DNA of 64,000 bases from CAVSWT01 sp963777515 (GCA_963777515.1 CAVZQU010000018.1:1-64000), one strand, 5' to 3'. Positions 25,873 to 35,739 are shown, counted from the stretch's first letter. Numbers and translations: made by a program. Notes: generated by a model from the letters alone, not told the origin.

Positions 25873-27507
25873 TTGAGAAAATTATTAATATTAATTTTTG
25901 TTTTAACTTCTTTAATTTTTGCACAAACAGAATATGTAAACGTCGATAATCCTGTTTACGATTTTTTAGAAAGAATGGAAACTGAACAGATTATTAATAA
26001 CTATAATTCTTTTGAAATCCCAAAAACACGAAAAGTTATTGCTGGATATCTTCTGCAGGTAATTCAAAATAAAGGTAAACTTGATAAATCTGATACTAAA
26101 CTTCTGGAAGACTTAAAAGTAGAATTTGAATTCGAACTCTATGGGACTACTGAAAATGCCGAATCAATTATTGGAGACGGAAAATATGATCCGTTGAATC
26201 AAAAAGAAAAATATTTGTACTACAATACAAATCCGGGCAAAGCGAATATTTTTATAAATCTTTTAGGAGAAGGAGAATTTATAAATAGGAAAATTAATAA
26301 TTCATCCGTTTCTACTTTAATTGGAGTAATTGGTGGAGAAATTCGAGGAACCTTTCTTAATAAATTCGGATTTGGAATTCATGGAACAAATGGGAATGTA
26401 TTTGGAAACAAGACTGCGGCTCTTGCCAGGGAAGATATTAAATACAATTATAAATTTAATGAGAATCCGGATGAAACTTTTTTCGATGAAACTTACGGAT
26501 ATCTAACAGCTGATTTTGATATTGTAAAATTTAAAATCGGGCGAGACAGAATGAACGTAGGCTACGGGACAACAAAATCAGTCCTCGCAAGTAACTCACC
26601 TTTGTTTGATTATATTTCGTTTAAAATTAATTATGACTTTTTCAACTTCTCATATTTTCATGGAAAGCTTTTAGGCCCACAGTCTTTTGATGCTGATTCA
26701 ATTACAGGGGGCTCTAATCGAATAGAAGAAAAATATATTGGGTATCATAGAATAGGATTTAATTTTTCCCGTCATTTTGATTTTGGTGTGGGTGAAATAA
26801 TTATCTATGGGGATCGCTCTTTAGACTTATCTTACTTGAATCCTTTTAACTTCTACAAATCTGTAGAGCACGCAAACCAGGATAGAGATAACTCAATGCT
26901 TTTCTTTGATTACAATAATAATTCTATCAAGGGGTTAAAGCTTTTTACTACTTTTTTAATAGACGATATTCAGTTTGGACAAATAGGTAAACATTGGTAC
27001 GGTAATAAAACAATGTTTAATTTTGGGGTCTACTCAACTAATTTGTATAAAATACTTCCAATAGATATCCGTCTTGAATATTTGAGAATTGAACCTTACA
27101 CCTATACACATAGACTTATTAGAAACGCATATACAAATTTTGGATATAACCTAGGTCCTGATATTCAGCCAAATACTGGATTGTTTTTTAGCCAAATAAA
27201 TTATAGGTTTAATAACAGATTAAGTTTAACCGCTAACTTTTCTTATTCAGAACATGGAGCAAATCCCATAATGAAAGATGGAACAATCAGAAACGTCGGC
27301 GGAGATATAAATCTTGGACATAGAACATTTGATTCGGATAGAGTAACTTTTTTGGACGGTGATTTACAATATTCCAGAAGTTATTCTTTTTCCGTATCTT
27401 ATGAGCCAATCAATCAAATTAGATTTTTATACATACTTAATATTTTTAACAGAAGCAACACAAGCAACGAAACAAATACTTTTTTGAATTTATCAGTTAA
27501 GCTTTAA
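25873..27507 (+). CDS. Outer-membrane beta-barrel protein, Wzi-like
   Basis: A 544-residue protein starting with TTG. It has a signal peptide (LLILIFVLTSLIFAQ) and an N-terminal helical part (NPVYDFLERMETEQIINNYNS), followed by long alternating beta strands rich in aromatic ends, such as FGFGIHGTNGNVFGN, YGYLTADFDIVKFKIGRDRMNVGYG and, at the C-terminus, SVSYEPINQIRFLYILNIF. This fits a large outer-membrane barrel. The Wzi capsule-anchoring family is the nearest type I recognise, in keeping with the glycosyltransferase upstream. The family call is tentative. Confidence 0.6.
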   Translation: MRKLLILIFVLTSLIFAQTEYVNVDNPVYDFLERMETEQIINNYNSFEIPKTRKVIAGYLLQVIQNKGKLDKSDTKLLEDLKVEFEFELYGTTENAESIIGDGKYDPLNQKEKYLYYNTNPGKANIFINLLGEGEFINRKINNSSVSTLIGVIGGEIRGTFLNKFGFGIHGTNGNVFGNKTAALAREDIKYNYKFNENPDETFFDETYGYLTADFDIVKFKIGRDRMNVGYGTTKSVLASNSPLFDYISFKINYDFFNFSYFHGKLLGPQSFDADSITGGSNRIEEKYIGYHRIGFNFSRHFDFGVGEIIIYGDRSLDLSYLNPFNFYKSVEHANQDRDNSMLFFDYNNNSIKGLKLFTTFLIDDIQFGQIGKHWYGNKTMFNFGVYSTNLYKILPIDIRLEYLRIEPYTYTHRLIRNAYTNFGYNLGPDIQPNTGLFFSQINYRFNNRLSLTANFSYSEHGANPIMKDGTIRNVGGDINLGHRTFDSDRVTFLDGDLQYSRSYSFSVSYEPINQIRFLYILNIFNRSNTSNETNTFLNLSVKL

Positions 27508-27524
27508 GAAAATCGGAGAGATAG

Positions 27525-29142
27525 ATGGATTTCAAAAAATTTAAAATTCCAATCGGAGTGATAATTTTAACTTTAGGTATTGTGCTGGGAACGCAGATAC
27601 AAAAAGTTTTTTCAGACGATAATCTTAGAAATAATATTATAAAATTTAATGACGTTCTTACTTATACTGAAAAATACTACGTAGAAGATGTGGATACTCA
27701 AAAGCTTGTTGAAGCTGCTATAAACGGAATGCTGAGCAAATTGGATCCTCATTCAGTATACATCCCTGCAAAGCAAATGGAATCAGTTGAGGAATCTTTT
27801 AGAGGAGATTTTGAAGGAATTGGAATTGAGTTTCAAATTGTAAATGATACATTGACTGTAGTGTCGCCAATTACAGGTGGACCAAGTGAGGCCCTTGGAA
27901 TTATGTCTGGAGATAGAATAATCAAAATTGATGGTGAAAGCGCCATTGGAATAACAAACGAAGAAGTGAGAAATAAATTAAGGGGCAAAGCGGGAACAAA
28001 AGTTAATGTAACTATAGAAAGGCACGGTGTTAAGGATCCAATTGATTACGAAATAACCAGGGATAAAATTCCGTTATATTCAGTTGATACTCATTTTATG
28101 ATTAACGACAAAATAGGTTATGTAAGTGTTTCAAGATTCGCTGAAACAACTTATGATGAATTAGTTAGTGCTTTGAATGATTTGAAAAACCAGGGAATGC
28201 AGGAATTAATTTTGGATTTAAGAGGAAATCCTGGCGGCTATTTAAACCAAGCAGTTAAAGTTGCTGATTTATTTATTTCAGGTAAAAAGAAAATAGTTTA
28301 TACAAAGGGAAGAAGATCAGAATTTGATGAAGTTTTATATTCTTCTGAATCATCACCATTATGAAAAAACTCCGTTAATTATTTTAGTAAATAAAGGAAG
28401 TGCATCTGCAAGTGAAATTGTCTCCGGGGCAGTTCAAGATTGGGATAGAGGGCTGATTGTCGGTGAAACAACTTTCGGGAAAGGCTTGGTGCAAAGACAA
28501 TTTGATTTACCGGATAACTCCGCAGTTAGACTTACAATATCACGATATTATACACCTTCAGGCAGATTAATTCAAAGAGACTATAAGCATCTAAAAAACA
28601 CTGAGGAATATTATGCTGAAGTTAGCGAAAGAAAAGATACAACAGAAATGGATAACTTGGAACACACTGCTGAAAAAGATACATCTAAGCCTGAGTATAA
28701 AACTCATGCAGGAAGAATAGTTTATGGCGGAGGCGGAATAACCCCGGATTATTTTGTTCCATCTGAAGATATTACTAGCTACACAACAGATTTATTAAAA
28801 AATAATGTTTTCTATCAATTTATGCTTTCTTATATAGATTCAGACGGGAAAAAAATTAAATCGAAATATGATGATGATCTAAAAAAATTTGATAATGAAT
28901 TTAATTTCAGTAATAAAGAGTTAAATGAATTTGTAAAATTTGCTTCTGAAAAAGGTGTTAAGTTTAATGAAAAAGATTTTAAAAAGGATAAGGCTTATAT
29001 TGCTACAAGATTAAAAGCACAGCTTGCAAGAAATTATTGGAAAAATATTGGCTGGTATACTGTTATACTGAAGATTGATAAGCAAGTTGAAAAAGCTACA
29101 CAGCTTTTCGGTGAAGCAAAAGACTTAGCAAATCTTAAATGA
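27525..29142 (+). CDS. C-terminal processing protease, S41 family (frame interrupted near 28350)
   Basis: The joined protein is about 540 residues. It has an N-terminal membrane anchor (IPIGVIILTLGIVLG), then the CTP N-terminal region (LVEAAINGMLSKLDPHSVYIP), a PDZ domain (GIMSGDRIIKIDGESAIGIT), and the protease core. The catalytic Ser is in NKGSASASEIVSGAVQD and the catalytic Lys in TTFGKGLVQRQ, both in the second frame. The first frame ends at 28363 (after EFDEVLYSSESS); the second carries on from about 28350 with YEKTPLIILVN, which is the expected next segment. One base is extra or two are missing here. The enzyme cleaves periplasmic proteins at their C-termini. RBS GGAGAG lies before the ATG. 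Confidence 0.87.
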
Positions 29143-29964
29143 AAATTGTCTGGCAATTTTTAATTATAATCTTATTTTCTTTTTTTATAAGTTCTCCTTC
29201 TGCAGTACAAAAAAGTAATATTCAACAGTCACTTTATTTATACAAATAAAAAGCTGCAAGTAGGGGAAGAGCTCACTTATGTGGTAAAGTATTCCTTAAT
29301 AAAGCTTGGTGAAGTTAAATTAAAAATTGTAAGTAAGGAAACAGAAAATGGTAAAACTTTTTTTAATGCAAAGGCATTCATCGATTCTTATTCGGGAGTA
29401 CCTTTTGTTAACCTTCATCAAATTTACGAAACAAAAATTAATGAAGATTCAGCTTCAAGTTTTTTCCGTGGTTTAGTAAGAGGCGATGATTACACTTCGT
29501 TTACTGATTATAATTTTGATTACAAAGATTCTGTTATTAAAATAAAAAAAGGCAAAGTTTATCCACACCAAGTCTGGACTGATTCAACAGCAAAATTAGA
29601 CAAAGAATATCAGGACGGTTTATCGATTTTTTATTATGCAAGATTAAATTCCGGAAAAATTAAAAGTGAAAATATTCCCTGCTTTGTTACCGAGAAAAAA
29701 GAAAACACAAAAATTAATTATTATAACGAAGTATCTGATGTTTCAATTGATGCTGTTGACTACGATATAGCCTGTGTGAAACTTGATGGATATACAGATT
29801 TTGTAAGTGTATTTGGACTAACCGGACATTTTGAAGGTTGGTTTTCCGATGATGAAGCTGCAATCCCAATTGTAGCAAGCATGAAAGTAATTATAGGAAA
29901 TATAACTTTAGAATTAACAAGCTGGAAAAGAGAAGGATGGACACCTCCAAAATACGATATGTAA
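29139..29964 (+). CDS. DUF3108 family secreted protein (frame interrupted near 29210)
   Basis: The ATG at 29139 overlaps the end of the protease gene by 4 bp and starts a signal peptide (FLIIILFSFFISSPSAVQ). The frame then meets a stop at 29247-29249, but the next frame continues from the A6 run near 29210 with IYTNKKLQVGEELTYVVKYS, the usual opening of DUF3108, and ends at 29964. The family has extracytoplasmic members of unknown function, with a lipid-binding-like beta fold. The main part from 29221 on is about 248 residues. The indel in a homopolymer suggests sequence error. Confidence 0.7.
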
Positions 29965-30503
29965 CTGAAGAAGTTAAACTTTTTCCATATCTTGAATTTT
30001 TTCCTAAAATTCATGAATCTGTTTTTTTAGCTTCAGGCGTAAAAGTTATTGGTAATGTGGAAATCGGTAAAGATTCAAGTGTTTGGTATAATACTGTTAT
30101 TCGTGGTGATGTTCATTATATCAAAATTGGTTCTATGACAAATATTCAAGATTGTTCAATGTTGCATGTTACTAATGGTAGATTTCCTTTAAACATAGGA
30201 AACAAAGTTACGATTGGTCATTCCGTTACATTGCATGGGTGCGCCCTTGAAGATTTGTGCCTAATTGGAATGGGAGCAATAGTTTTAGATGGTGCAGTAG
30301 TTCAACAAAAATCTTTAGTCGCCGCAGGAACAGTAGTGAAGCCTAATTTTATTGTTCCAACTGGAAAACTTGTCGCAGGTGTTCCCGGAAAAATTGTTAG
30401 AGATTTAACTGACACCGAAATGAATGATTTTGAAGCATCAGCAGTGCGGTATAAAAAATATACTAAAATAACCGTTGATTCATTAAATAGAATAAATGAT
30501 TAA
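29937..30503 (+). CDS. Gamma-carbonic anhydrase family protein
   Basis: A 188-residue left-handed beta-helix protein. The hexapeptide repeat runs through residues 30-150, with the metal-binding His residues in CSMLHVT, TIGHSV and TLHGC, and RGDVHYIKIGSMTNIQD. That is the gamma-CA (YrdA/CaiE-like) pattern and probably forms a trimer with zinc at the interface. Whether this member hydrates CO2 is not settled for the subfamily. It overlaps the DUF3108 gene by 28 bp. Confidence 0.88.
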   Translation: MDTSKIRYVTEEVKLFPYLEFFPKIHESVFLASGVKVIGNVEIGKDSSVWYNTVIRGDVHYIKIGSMTNIQDCSMLHVTNGRFPLNIGNKVTIGHSVTLHGCALEDLCLIGMGAIVLDGAVVQQKSLVAAGTVVKPNFIVPTGKLVAGVPGKIVRDLTDTEMNDFEASAVRYKKYTKITVDSLNRIND

Positions 30504-30520
30504 ATAGCAAAGAATTAAGC

Positions 30521-30967
30521 TTGGTTAAAAACTTATTTGTAAATAATTCGTCTAAAATTAAAATTGATAAATTATTAATTCATAAACTAGTTAAACAGTT
30601 AAAAAATTATTTCGATCTTAATATTAGTTCTTTAGCAATAAATTTTGTTACTTCTGAAGAAATAGAAAAAATAAACGTTGATTATTTAAGCCATCATTAT
30701 TCAACCGACATCATAACTTTTAATTATGATGGCAAAAAGAATTTAATTGATGGTGAAATTTTTATTTCTTCAAATGATGCTAAGCAAAATGCCCAAAAGT
30801 ATAAAGTTAGTTTTAATGAAGAAATTTTAAGGCTTGTAATACATGGAATTCTTCATTTACTCGGTTATGACGATAAAACGCAGCCTCAAAAAAAAATTAT
30901 GAAAAAATACGAAAATCAATTGCTAAAGAATTATAAATTTCTTTTATTGAGTTCAGAAAATAATTAG
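30521..30967 (+). CDS. ybeY: Endoribonuclease YbeY
   Basis: A 148-residue protein starting with TTG. The metal site is HGILHLLGYDDK; the two histidines of H-G-x-x-H are present, and the third ligand position is Asp instead of the His of the enterobacterial H-x3-H-x5-H form. This D-K ending is, as I recall, the normal variant in the Bacteroidota group. STDIITFNYD and GEIFISSNDAKQNA are the other conserved blocks. It matures rRNA, particularly the 16S 3' end. It lies 17 bp after the carbonic anhydrase-like gene. Confidence 0.9.
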   Translation: MVKNLFVNNSSKIKIDKLLIHKLVKQLKNYFDLNISSLAINFVTSEEIEKINVDYLSHHYSTDIITFNYDGKKNLIDGEIFISSNDAKQNAQKYKVSFNEEILRLVIHGILHLLGYDDKTQPQKKIMKKYENQLLKNYKFLLLSSENN

Positions 30968-31039
30968 TTACTGTTATTTGTAATTAATTGAAATATTGCT
31001 TTTTTCCACTTAAAAGCAAAGAATTATGAAGCAAAATTT

Positions 31040-31921
31040 ATGCTGATTCAACAAGCGGCAAATCAATATCTTGATAATTTAAAAAACGTAAAAAGATATT
31101 CCGCCAATACCTTAAAATCATATAAAAAAGATTTAGAAAATTTTACTGATTATTGCACAGAATATTCAAAAGTAAATCTCAATTCTGTTAGTGAAAAATT
31201 TATCAAATCATACTTAATGGTTTTAAGTGAAAAAGGAATTGAGAAAAGATCTATTTCAAGGAATCTTGCATCAATTAGAGGTTTGTTTAAATATTCATTT
31301 CAGCATGATTATGTTGAATCAAATCCCGCTGGGAATATTGCAAATCCAAAAGCGCAAAGAAAACTTCCGGAAATTACTTCAACCAATTCAATTCTTGACA
31401 TTTATGATATAGCAGATAAGAATGACGAAAATTCTAAAACAATTAAAATCATTTTTGAATTATTATATGGATGTGCACTTCGTGTTTCTGAGCTTTGTTC
31501 ATTGAATAATTCCGACTTGGATTTAAATTCTAAAACATTAAGAGTTCTAGGAAAAGGAAGCAAAGTACGAATTGTCCCTATTGGAGAAAAATCAATTCCA
31601 ATTATTAAAGATTATTTAGAATTTAAAAGTAATGACGATCCAAAATCGCCATTAATAATTACAAAACGAAAAACAAGAATTTATCAAAGACTGGTTCATA
31701 GAATTGTAAGCAAATATTTATCAAAAGTAAGCGACATAAAACAGAAAAGTCCGCATGTGCTTCGTCATAGCGCCGCTACTCACATGCTTGATAGAGGTGC
31801 TGATTTAAAAGCTGTGAAGGAAATATTAGGGCATGAAAATTTATCTACAACTCAAATATATACTCATGTAAGTATAGAAAGGTTAAAATCTACTTACAAG
31901 AAGTCTCATCCAAAATCTTAA
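31040..31921 (+). CDS. xerC: Tyrosine recombinase of the XerC/XerD family
   Basis: A 293-residue protein. The N-terminal SAM-like domain is YLDNLKNVKRYSANTLKSYKKDL. The catalytic domain has Arg in GCALRVSELC, Lys in GKGSKVRIVP, HVLRHSAATHML (His-x-x-Arg), LGHENLSTTQ (His) and the nucleophile Tyr in IYTHVS. It resolves chromosome dimers at dif with a partner. Whether it is XerC or XerD, or the single XerA/XerH type, cannot be decided here because only one is in the window. It is followed by hpf. Confidence 0.87.
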   Translation: MLIQQAANQYLDNLKNVKRYSANTLKSYKKDLENFTDYCTEYSKVNLNSVSEKFIKSYLMVLSEKGIEKRSISRNLASIRGLFKYSFQHDYVESNPAGNIANPKAQRKLPEITSTNSILDIYDIADKNDENSKTIKIIFELLYGCALRVSELCSLNNSDLDLNSKTLRVLGKGSKVRIVPIGEKSIPIIKDYLEFKSNDDPKSPLIITKRKTRIYQRLVHRIVSKYLSKVSDIKQKSPHVLRHSAATHMLDRGADLKAVKEILGHENLSTTQIYTHVSIERLKSTYKKSHPKS

Positions 31922-31938
31922 AATATATGGAGGAAACA

Positions 31939-32238
31939 ATGAACGTAATAATAACGGCCCGTAAGTTCAAAGCTCATGACACTTTAAAAGACTTCATCAA
32001 TGGAGAAATTTCTTCATTAGAAAAATTCAATGACGATATTTTGAACGCCGATGTAAAATTGAGTTATAGAAATCATAAAGAGAGTGTTAAAATTGCCGAA
32101 ATTATATTAACTATCCCGGGACAAACTTTTAGCGCTCAGGAAGAAACTGATGATTTTAAAAAATCTGTTAGTGCTGTAGTAGAAAAATTAATTAGACAAC
32201 TTAAGAAGCATAAAACAAAGAAAATTGCACACGCTTAA
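31939..32238 (+). CDS. hpf: Ribosome hibernation-promoting factor
   Basis: A 99-residue protein of the short HPF/YfiA type. ATG at 31939 is chosen because GGAGGAAACA lies just before it. The pattern MNVIITARKFKAHDTLKDFI and LTIPGQTFSAQEETDDFKKSV fits the family; there is no long C-terminal dimerisation domain. It inactivates and dimerises ribosomes in resting cells. Its stop overlaps the ATG of hprK by one base (TAATG). Confidence 0.9.
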   Translation: MNVIITARKFKAHDTLKDFINGEISSLEKFNDDILNADVKLSYRNHKESVKIAEIILTIPGQTFSAQEETDDFKKSVSAVVEKLIRQLKKHKTKKIAHA

Positions 32239-33251
32239 TGTTTAAAATTGATCCTAAAGCCGTTTCCAGAAAAGAATTTATATCGGTTGGATTTATGTTT
32301 AAAAATTCCACCGAGATGTTTAAACTGAAACTTTATTCAGATGAATCCGGCTTTGATAAAAAAATTTATGAACAAAATTTACACAGACCCGGCCTTGCTT
32401 TAGCCGGGTTTGTTGATTTATTTTCCTATCAAAGAGTTCAATTGTTTGGGAATACCGAAGTTAGATTTTTAGCTCAGTTATCTGATGATAAAAAAAGGGA
32501 GGCTTTGGAAAGATTTTTTAAATTTGATATTCCTTGTGTTATCTTAACAGATGACAATAAACCTTTTCCTTTACTTATTGATATAGCAAATAAATATAAC
32601 ACAGCTGTTTTCGGCACATCGTTTTCGACTACAAAACTAAATTATTTGGTTAGTGATTTTTTAGATGATCAATTTACTCCAAGAATATCAATTCATGGTT
32701 CTTTGGTTGACGTTTATGGTGTGGGGATGCTTTTTGTAGGAAAATCTGGCATAGGTAAAAGTGAAGTGGCGCTGGATTTAGTTGAAAGAGGGCATAGGTT
32801 AGTAGGTGATGATGTAATAATTCTCACTAAAAAAGGCGAAGGAATTTTAATGGGTTCCGGAACCAATATTGCAAAACACTTTATGGAGATTAGAGGCCTT
32901 GGTATAATTGATGTGGAAAGAATGTTTGGTATACGGGCTATTAGATACCAAAAAAGGCTTGAAGTTATTGTAGAACTTGAAGTTTGGGATCCAGAATGGG
33001 AATATACTAGAACCGGATTAGAGGAAAATTCGGTAATTATTTCTGATGTAGAAATACCCTATGTAAAACTGCCCATTTTACCGGGGAAAAATGTTACAGT
33101 TATATCGGAAGTAATTTCGTTAAATTATTTATTAAAACATTATGGCTATGATACTCCTAAGATTTTTGAGGAAAAATTGAAGGAAAGAATAAGGAACAAA
33201 AAATCTGATGATCTTAGAGGAGTAGATTATTTCGAACACGATTTCGAATAA
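32238..33251 (+). CDS. hprK: HPr kinase/phosphorylase
   Basis: A 337-residue protein, the usual length. The C-terminal kinase domain has the P-loop GKSGIGKSE, RLVGDDVI and the family signature MEIRGLGIIDV. The N-terminal part is the variable domain. In Firmicutes it phosphorylates HPr at a serine; in this group many genomes have hprK without a full sugar PTS, so its substrate and job may differ. The hpf-hprK coupling by one base is reminiscent of the rpoN-hpf-ptsN-hprK order elsewhere. Confidence 0.93.
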   Translation: MFKIDPKAVSRKEFISVGFMFKNSTEMFKLKLYSDESGFDKKIYEQNLHRPGLALAGFVDLFSYQRVQLFGNTEVRFLAQLSDDKKREALERFFKFDIPCVILTDDNKPFPLLIDIANKYNTAVFGTSFSTTKLNYLVSDFLDDQFTPRISIHGSLVDVYGVGMLFVGKSGIGKSEVALDLVERGHRLVGDDVIILTKKGEGILMGSGTNIAKHFMEIRGLGIIDVERMFGIRAIRYQKRLEVIVELEVWDPEWEYTRTGLEENSVIISDVEIPYVKLPILPGKNVTVISEVISLNYLLKHYGYDTPKIFEEKLKERIRNKKSDDLRGVDYFEHDFE

Positions 33252-33271
33252 TTTTGCAATTTAAAGTAGCC

Positions 33272-33300
33272 TTGACAAATTTAACCTATTTATTTACATT
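33272..33300 (+). promoter_or_regulatory. Sigma-70-like promoter for the M23 peptidase gene
   Basis: TTGACA (33272-33277), 17 bases, then TACATT (33295-33300). This is a consensus -35 with correct spacing and a fair -10. The start codon at 33313 lies only 12 bases after the -10, so the transcript would be nearly leaderless, which is either unusual or means this match is chance. Confidence 0.3.
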
Positions 33301-33312
33301 CGGTGCCGAAAT

Positions 33313-34254
33313 ATGAAAAAGTTATACTATTTCTCAAAAACAAAACTTCAATTTGTTGAAATAACAAATTTTAAAGTCAAGTTCTTAACCTCATTTATTA
33401 TAGCAGTTGTTGTTGCAAGTGCTTTAATAATTGGCGGTTATTATGTTATTTATTCTGCTGCAAACCCCGAAAAAGGATATTCTGAGTTAACTAATGAAAA
33501 TCAAATTTTGAGGGATAAAATTTCTGACATTGTGACAGAATATAAGGGCTTGGATAAACAGCTAACTAATTTGCGGAAAGCTAATGATGATTTAAGAATT
33601 GCAGCTAATTTACCACCAGTATCCGATGAAGAAAGAATGGTCGGTGTTGGCGGTGGATATATTGATAACAAGATAGATTTTTTAGCTAATCCGGAAAATT
33701 TAGAATTAAAGAAAGCTCTTAATTATATTGATGAAGTTTCAAGAAAAATTCAATTTGAAAAAACTCTTTACGGAGAGATCACTAACCAGATAAAAGAAAA
33801 CAAAAAATTATATGCTGCTATGCCGGCTATTAAGCCTTGTACCGGCTATGTAAATCATGATTTTGGTATGAGAATGCATCCTATCTTGCATATAAGAAGA
33901 ATGCATGCAGGCATAGATATATCAACAGATATCGGAACCCCGGTTTATTCAACTGGAGCAGGAGTTGTTCAGTTTGTAGGGTATAAAGGTGGTTATGGTT
34001 TAACTGTTGTAATAAATCATGGTTTTGGATACCGAACTTTATATGGCCATTTATCTGCCGCAAAAGTTAGAAGAGGTGCAAGAGTAGATAGAGGTGATTT
34101 AATTGCAAAAAGCGGTAACACAGGATTATCTTCAGGACCTCATGTTCACTATGAAGTTGAACATAATGGAGTAAAATTAAATCCAATAGGATTTTTCTTT
34201 GATGATTTTAGCTTCTTTGAAATAACTAAAAAGAGTAAGACGAAAAATTTATAA
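33313..34254 (+). CDS. M23 family metallopeptidase (murein endopeptidase-like)
   Basis: A 313-residue protein with one N-terminal membrane helix (FLTSFIIAVVVASALIIGGYY), a coiled-coil region (LTNENQILRDKISDIV to about residue 170) and a C-terminal LytM domain. Zinc ligands are H-x3-D in MHAGIDIST and H-x-H in GPHVHYEV; the domain opens with NHDFGMRMHPI. Such proteins cut or help to cut peptidoglycan cross-links during growth. The coiled coil suggests partners such as FtsEX-type or EnvC-like systems, not visible here. A consensus promoter lies directly upstream. Confidence 0.9.
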   Translation: MKKLYYFSKTKLQFVEITNFKVKFLTSFIIAVVVASALIIGGYYVIYSAANPEKGYSELTNENQILRDKISDIVTEYKGLDKQLTNLRKANDDLRIAANLPPVSDEERMVGVGGGYIDNKIDFLANPENLELKKALNYIDEVSRKIQFEKTLYGEITNQIKENKKLYAAMPAIKPCTGYVNHDFGMRMHPILHIRRMHAGIDISTDIGTPVYSTGAGVVQFVGYKGGYGLTVVINHGFGYRTLYGHLSAAKVRRGARVDRGDLIAKSGNTGLSSGPHVHYEVEHNGVKLNPIGFFFDDFSFFEITKKSKTKNL

Positions 34255-34267
34255 CGGAGACAAAAAT

Positions 34268-34489
34268 ATGATATGGACGGTGGAGCTAGCTGCTTATTTA
34301 GATGACGCCCCATGGCCCGCCACGAAGGAAGAATTATTAGAATATGCTGATAGGATTGGTGCTCCATATGAGGTGATTGAAAATTTATTGGAGCTTGAAG
34401 ATTCAGATGAACCTTATGAATCAATTGAAGATATTTGGCCTGATTATCCTTCCGATGAGGACTTTTTTTATAACGAGGACGACTATTAA
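34268..34489 (+). CDS. DUF2795 family acidic small protein
   Basis: A 73-residue protein. WTVELAAYLDDAPWPATKEELLEYADRIGAP and VIENLLELED are the DUF2795 core (a small helical domain). The C-terminal third is very acidic (DIWPDYPSDEDFFYNEDD). The family is widespread, usually one small gene, and of unknown function. ACGGAGAC gives a ribosome site. It ends with a strong terminator. Confidence 0.82.
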   Translation: MIWTVELAAYLDDAPWPATKEELLEYADRIGAPYEVIENLLELEDSDEPYESIEDIWPDYPSDEDFFYNEDDY

Positions 34490-34492
34490 AAC

Positions 34493-34516
34493 AGGTGCTT
34501 AAAGCACCTTTTTTTT
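34493..34516 (+). terminator. Rho-independent terminator after the DUF2795 gene
   Basis: AGGTGC, loop TTAAA, GCACCT, then eight Ts (34509-34516). It starts 3 bp after the stop codon. It sits just before the start of holB (34520), so holB must be read through it or use a promoter inside the preceding genes. Confidence 0.8.
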
Positions 34517-34519
34517 GCT

Positions 34520-35641
34520 ATGAAAAACTATTGGAATGGCTTATTCGGCCAGGATTATGTTAAAGAAATACTATCCGGTATAATCAATTCATCAAAAACT
34601 CCTCATGCATTTCTATTTCAAGGTGTTGAAGGCTGTGGTAAAGAATTTACTGCTATTAGGTTTGTACAAGCCTTAAATAAAAATGTATCAACGCCATCAA
34701 ACAGTTCTCTAATAATTAATTCAATTTCAAGCTTAAGCGAACCTTATGTTAAATATATTATCCCACTACCCAGGGGTAAGAATGAAAATGATGATAGCGG
34801 CCCATTTGAAAAGCTGTCCGATGATGATATTCAATTATATAAAGATGAACTGGCTGTAAAAATAAAAAACCCTTACCATAAAATTAGTTTACCAAAAGCT
34901 AACAATATAAAAATTAATAGTATAAGAGATATTAAAAAATTTCTTTCATTAAATTTTGGTGATATTGCTTACCGAGTAATATTAATATCTGATGCTCATT
35001 TAATGAATGAAGCTGCACAAAATGCATTGCTGAAAAATTTAGAAGAACCGCCTGAAGGCGTAATATTTATTGTTTCTACACCTTACCCGGAAAAGTTAAG
35101 AGAAACTATACGTTCCAGGTGCTGGCTTATAAATTTTCAGCCGTTGAGTAATGAAGACATAAAAAAGATTTTGATTGAATATTACAATGTTGATTCAAAA
35201 TTATCGGAAAGTGTAGCGCAATTTTCAGGAGGTTCTGTAACCACGGCTTTAAAGTTAATTGAGAACGATTTTGAATCTCTGCTTGAGAAAACAATATTTA
35301 TTTTAAGATATTCATTCGGTAAAAAATATGATTCGGCTTTAAATGAATTCTCCCAATTCATTTCCGATAGCGATGTTGAGACAATTAGGTTGGTTTTGCA
35401 GATGATAATTATCTGGTTAAATGATATTCAAAAATACAAGTTGAACACCGATGATTATTATTTTAAAAAGCATTTGGAAACTATAAGGAAATTCAATCAA
35501 AAATTTCCTGATATTGAAATTACTAGCTGTGTTTATGCACTTGATAGATTATCAGCAATGTTACAAAAAAATATCAATATAAATCTTGTGGTTATTAATA
35601 CAATATTTGAATTGGCAAATCTAACTAAACGAATAAAATGA
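34520..35641 (+). CDS. holB: DNA polymerase III subunit delta'-like ATPase
   Basis: A 373-residue protein. The N-terminal part has GQDYVKEILSGII, a P-loop-like HAFLFQGVEGCGKEFTA, and the clamp-loader block NAALKNLEEPPEGVIFIVST, then RSRCWLINFQPLS. This is the DnaX/HolB AAA+ type. The zinc-binding cysteines of DnaX are missing, in favour of HolB. It acts in loading the sliding clamp. It begins 3 bp after a terminator T tract, so its ribosome site would overlap the terminator end. Confidence 0.88.
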   Translation: MKNYWNGLFGQDYVKEILSGIINSSKTPHAFLFQGVEGCGKEFTAIRFVQALNKNVSTPSNSSLIINSISSLSEPYVKYIIPLPRGKNENDDSGPFEKLSDDDIQLYKDELAVKIKNPYHKISLPKANNIKINSIRDIKKFLSLNFGDIAYRVILISDAHLMNEAAQNALLKNLEEPPEGVIFIVSTPYPEKLRETIRSRCWLINFQPLSNEDIKKILIEYYNVDSKLSESVAQFSGGSVTTALKLIENDFESLLEKTIFILRYSFGKKYDSALNEFSQFISDSDVETIRLVLQMIIIWLNDIQKYKLNTDDYYFKKHLETIRKFNQKFPDIEITSCVYALDRLSAMLQKNININLVVINTIFELANLTKRIK

Positions 35642-35739
35642 AAATTTTAATTTGTAGTTAAATAAACAAATAACTGATTATTCCTAAGAAATTATTTATG
35701 TTTGTTTATCCCTTTATTTAAATAAAAAAGGCAAATAAA

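Noticed and set aside
28320..28370. Programmed ribosomal frameshift in the C-terminal processing protease
   Set aside because: No slippery heptamer with stimulatory hairpin is seen, the family is not known to use it, and similar breaks occur in unrelated genes of the window.
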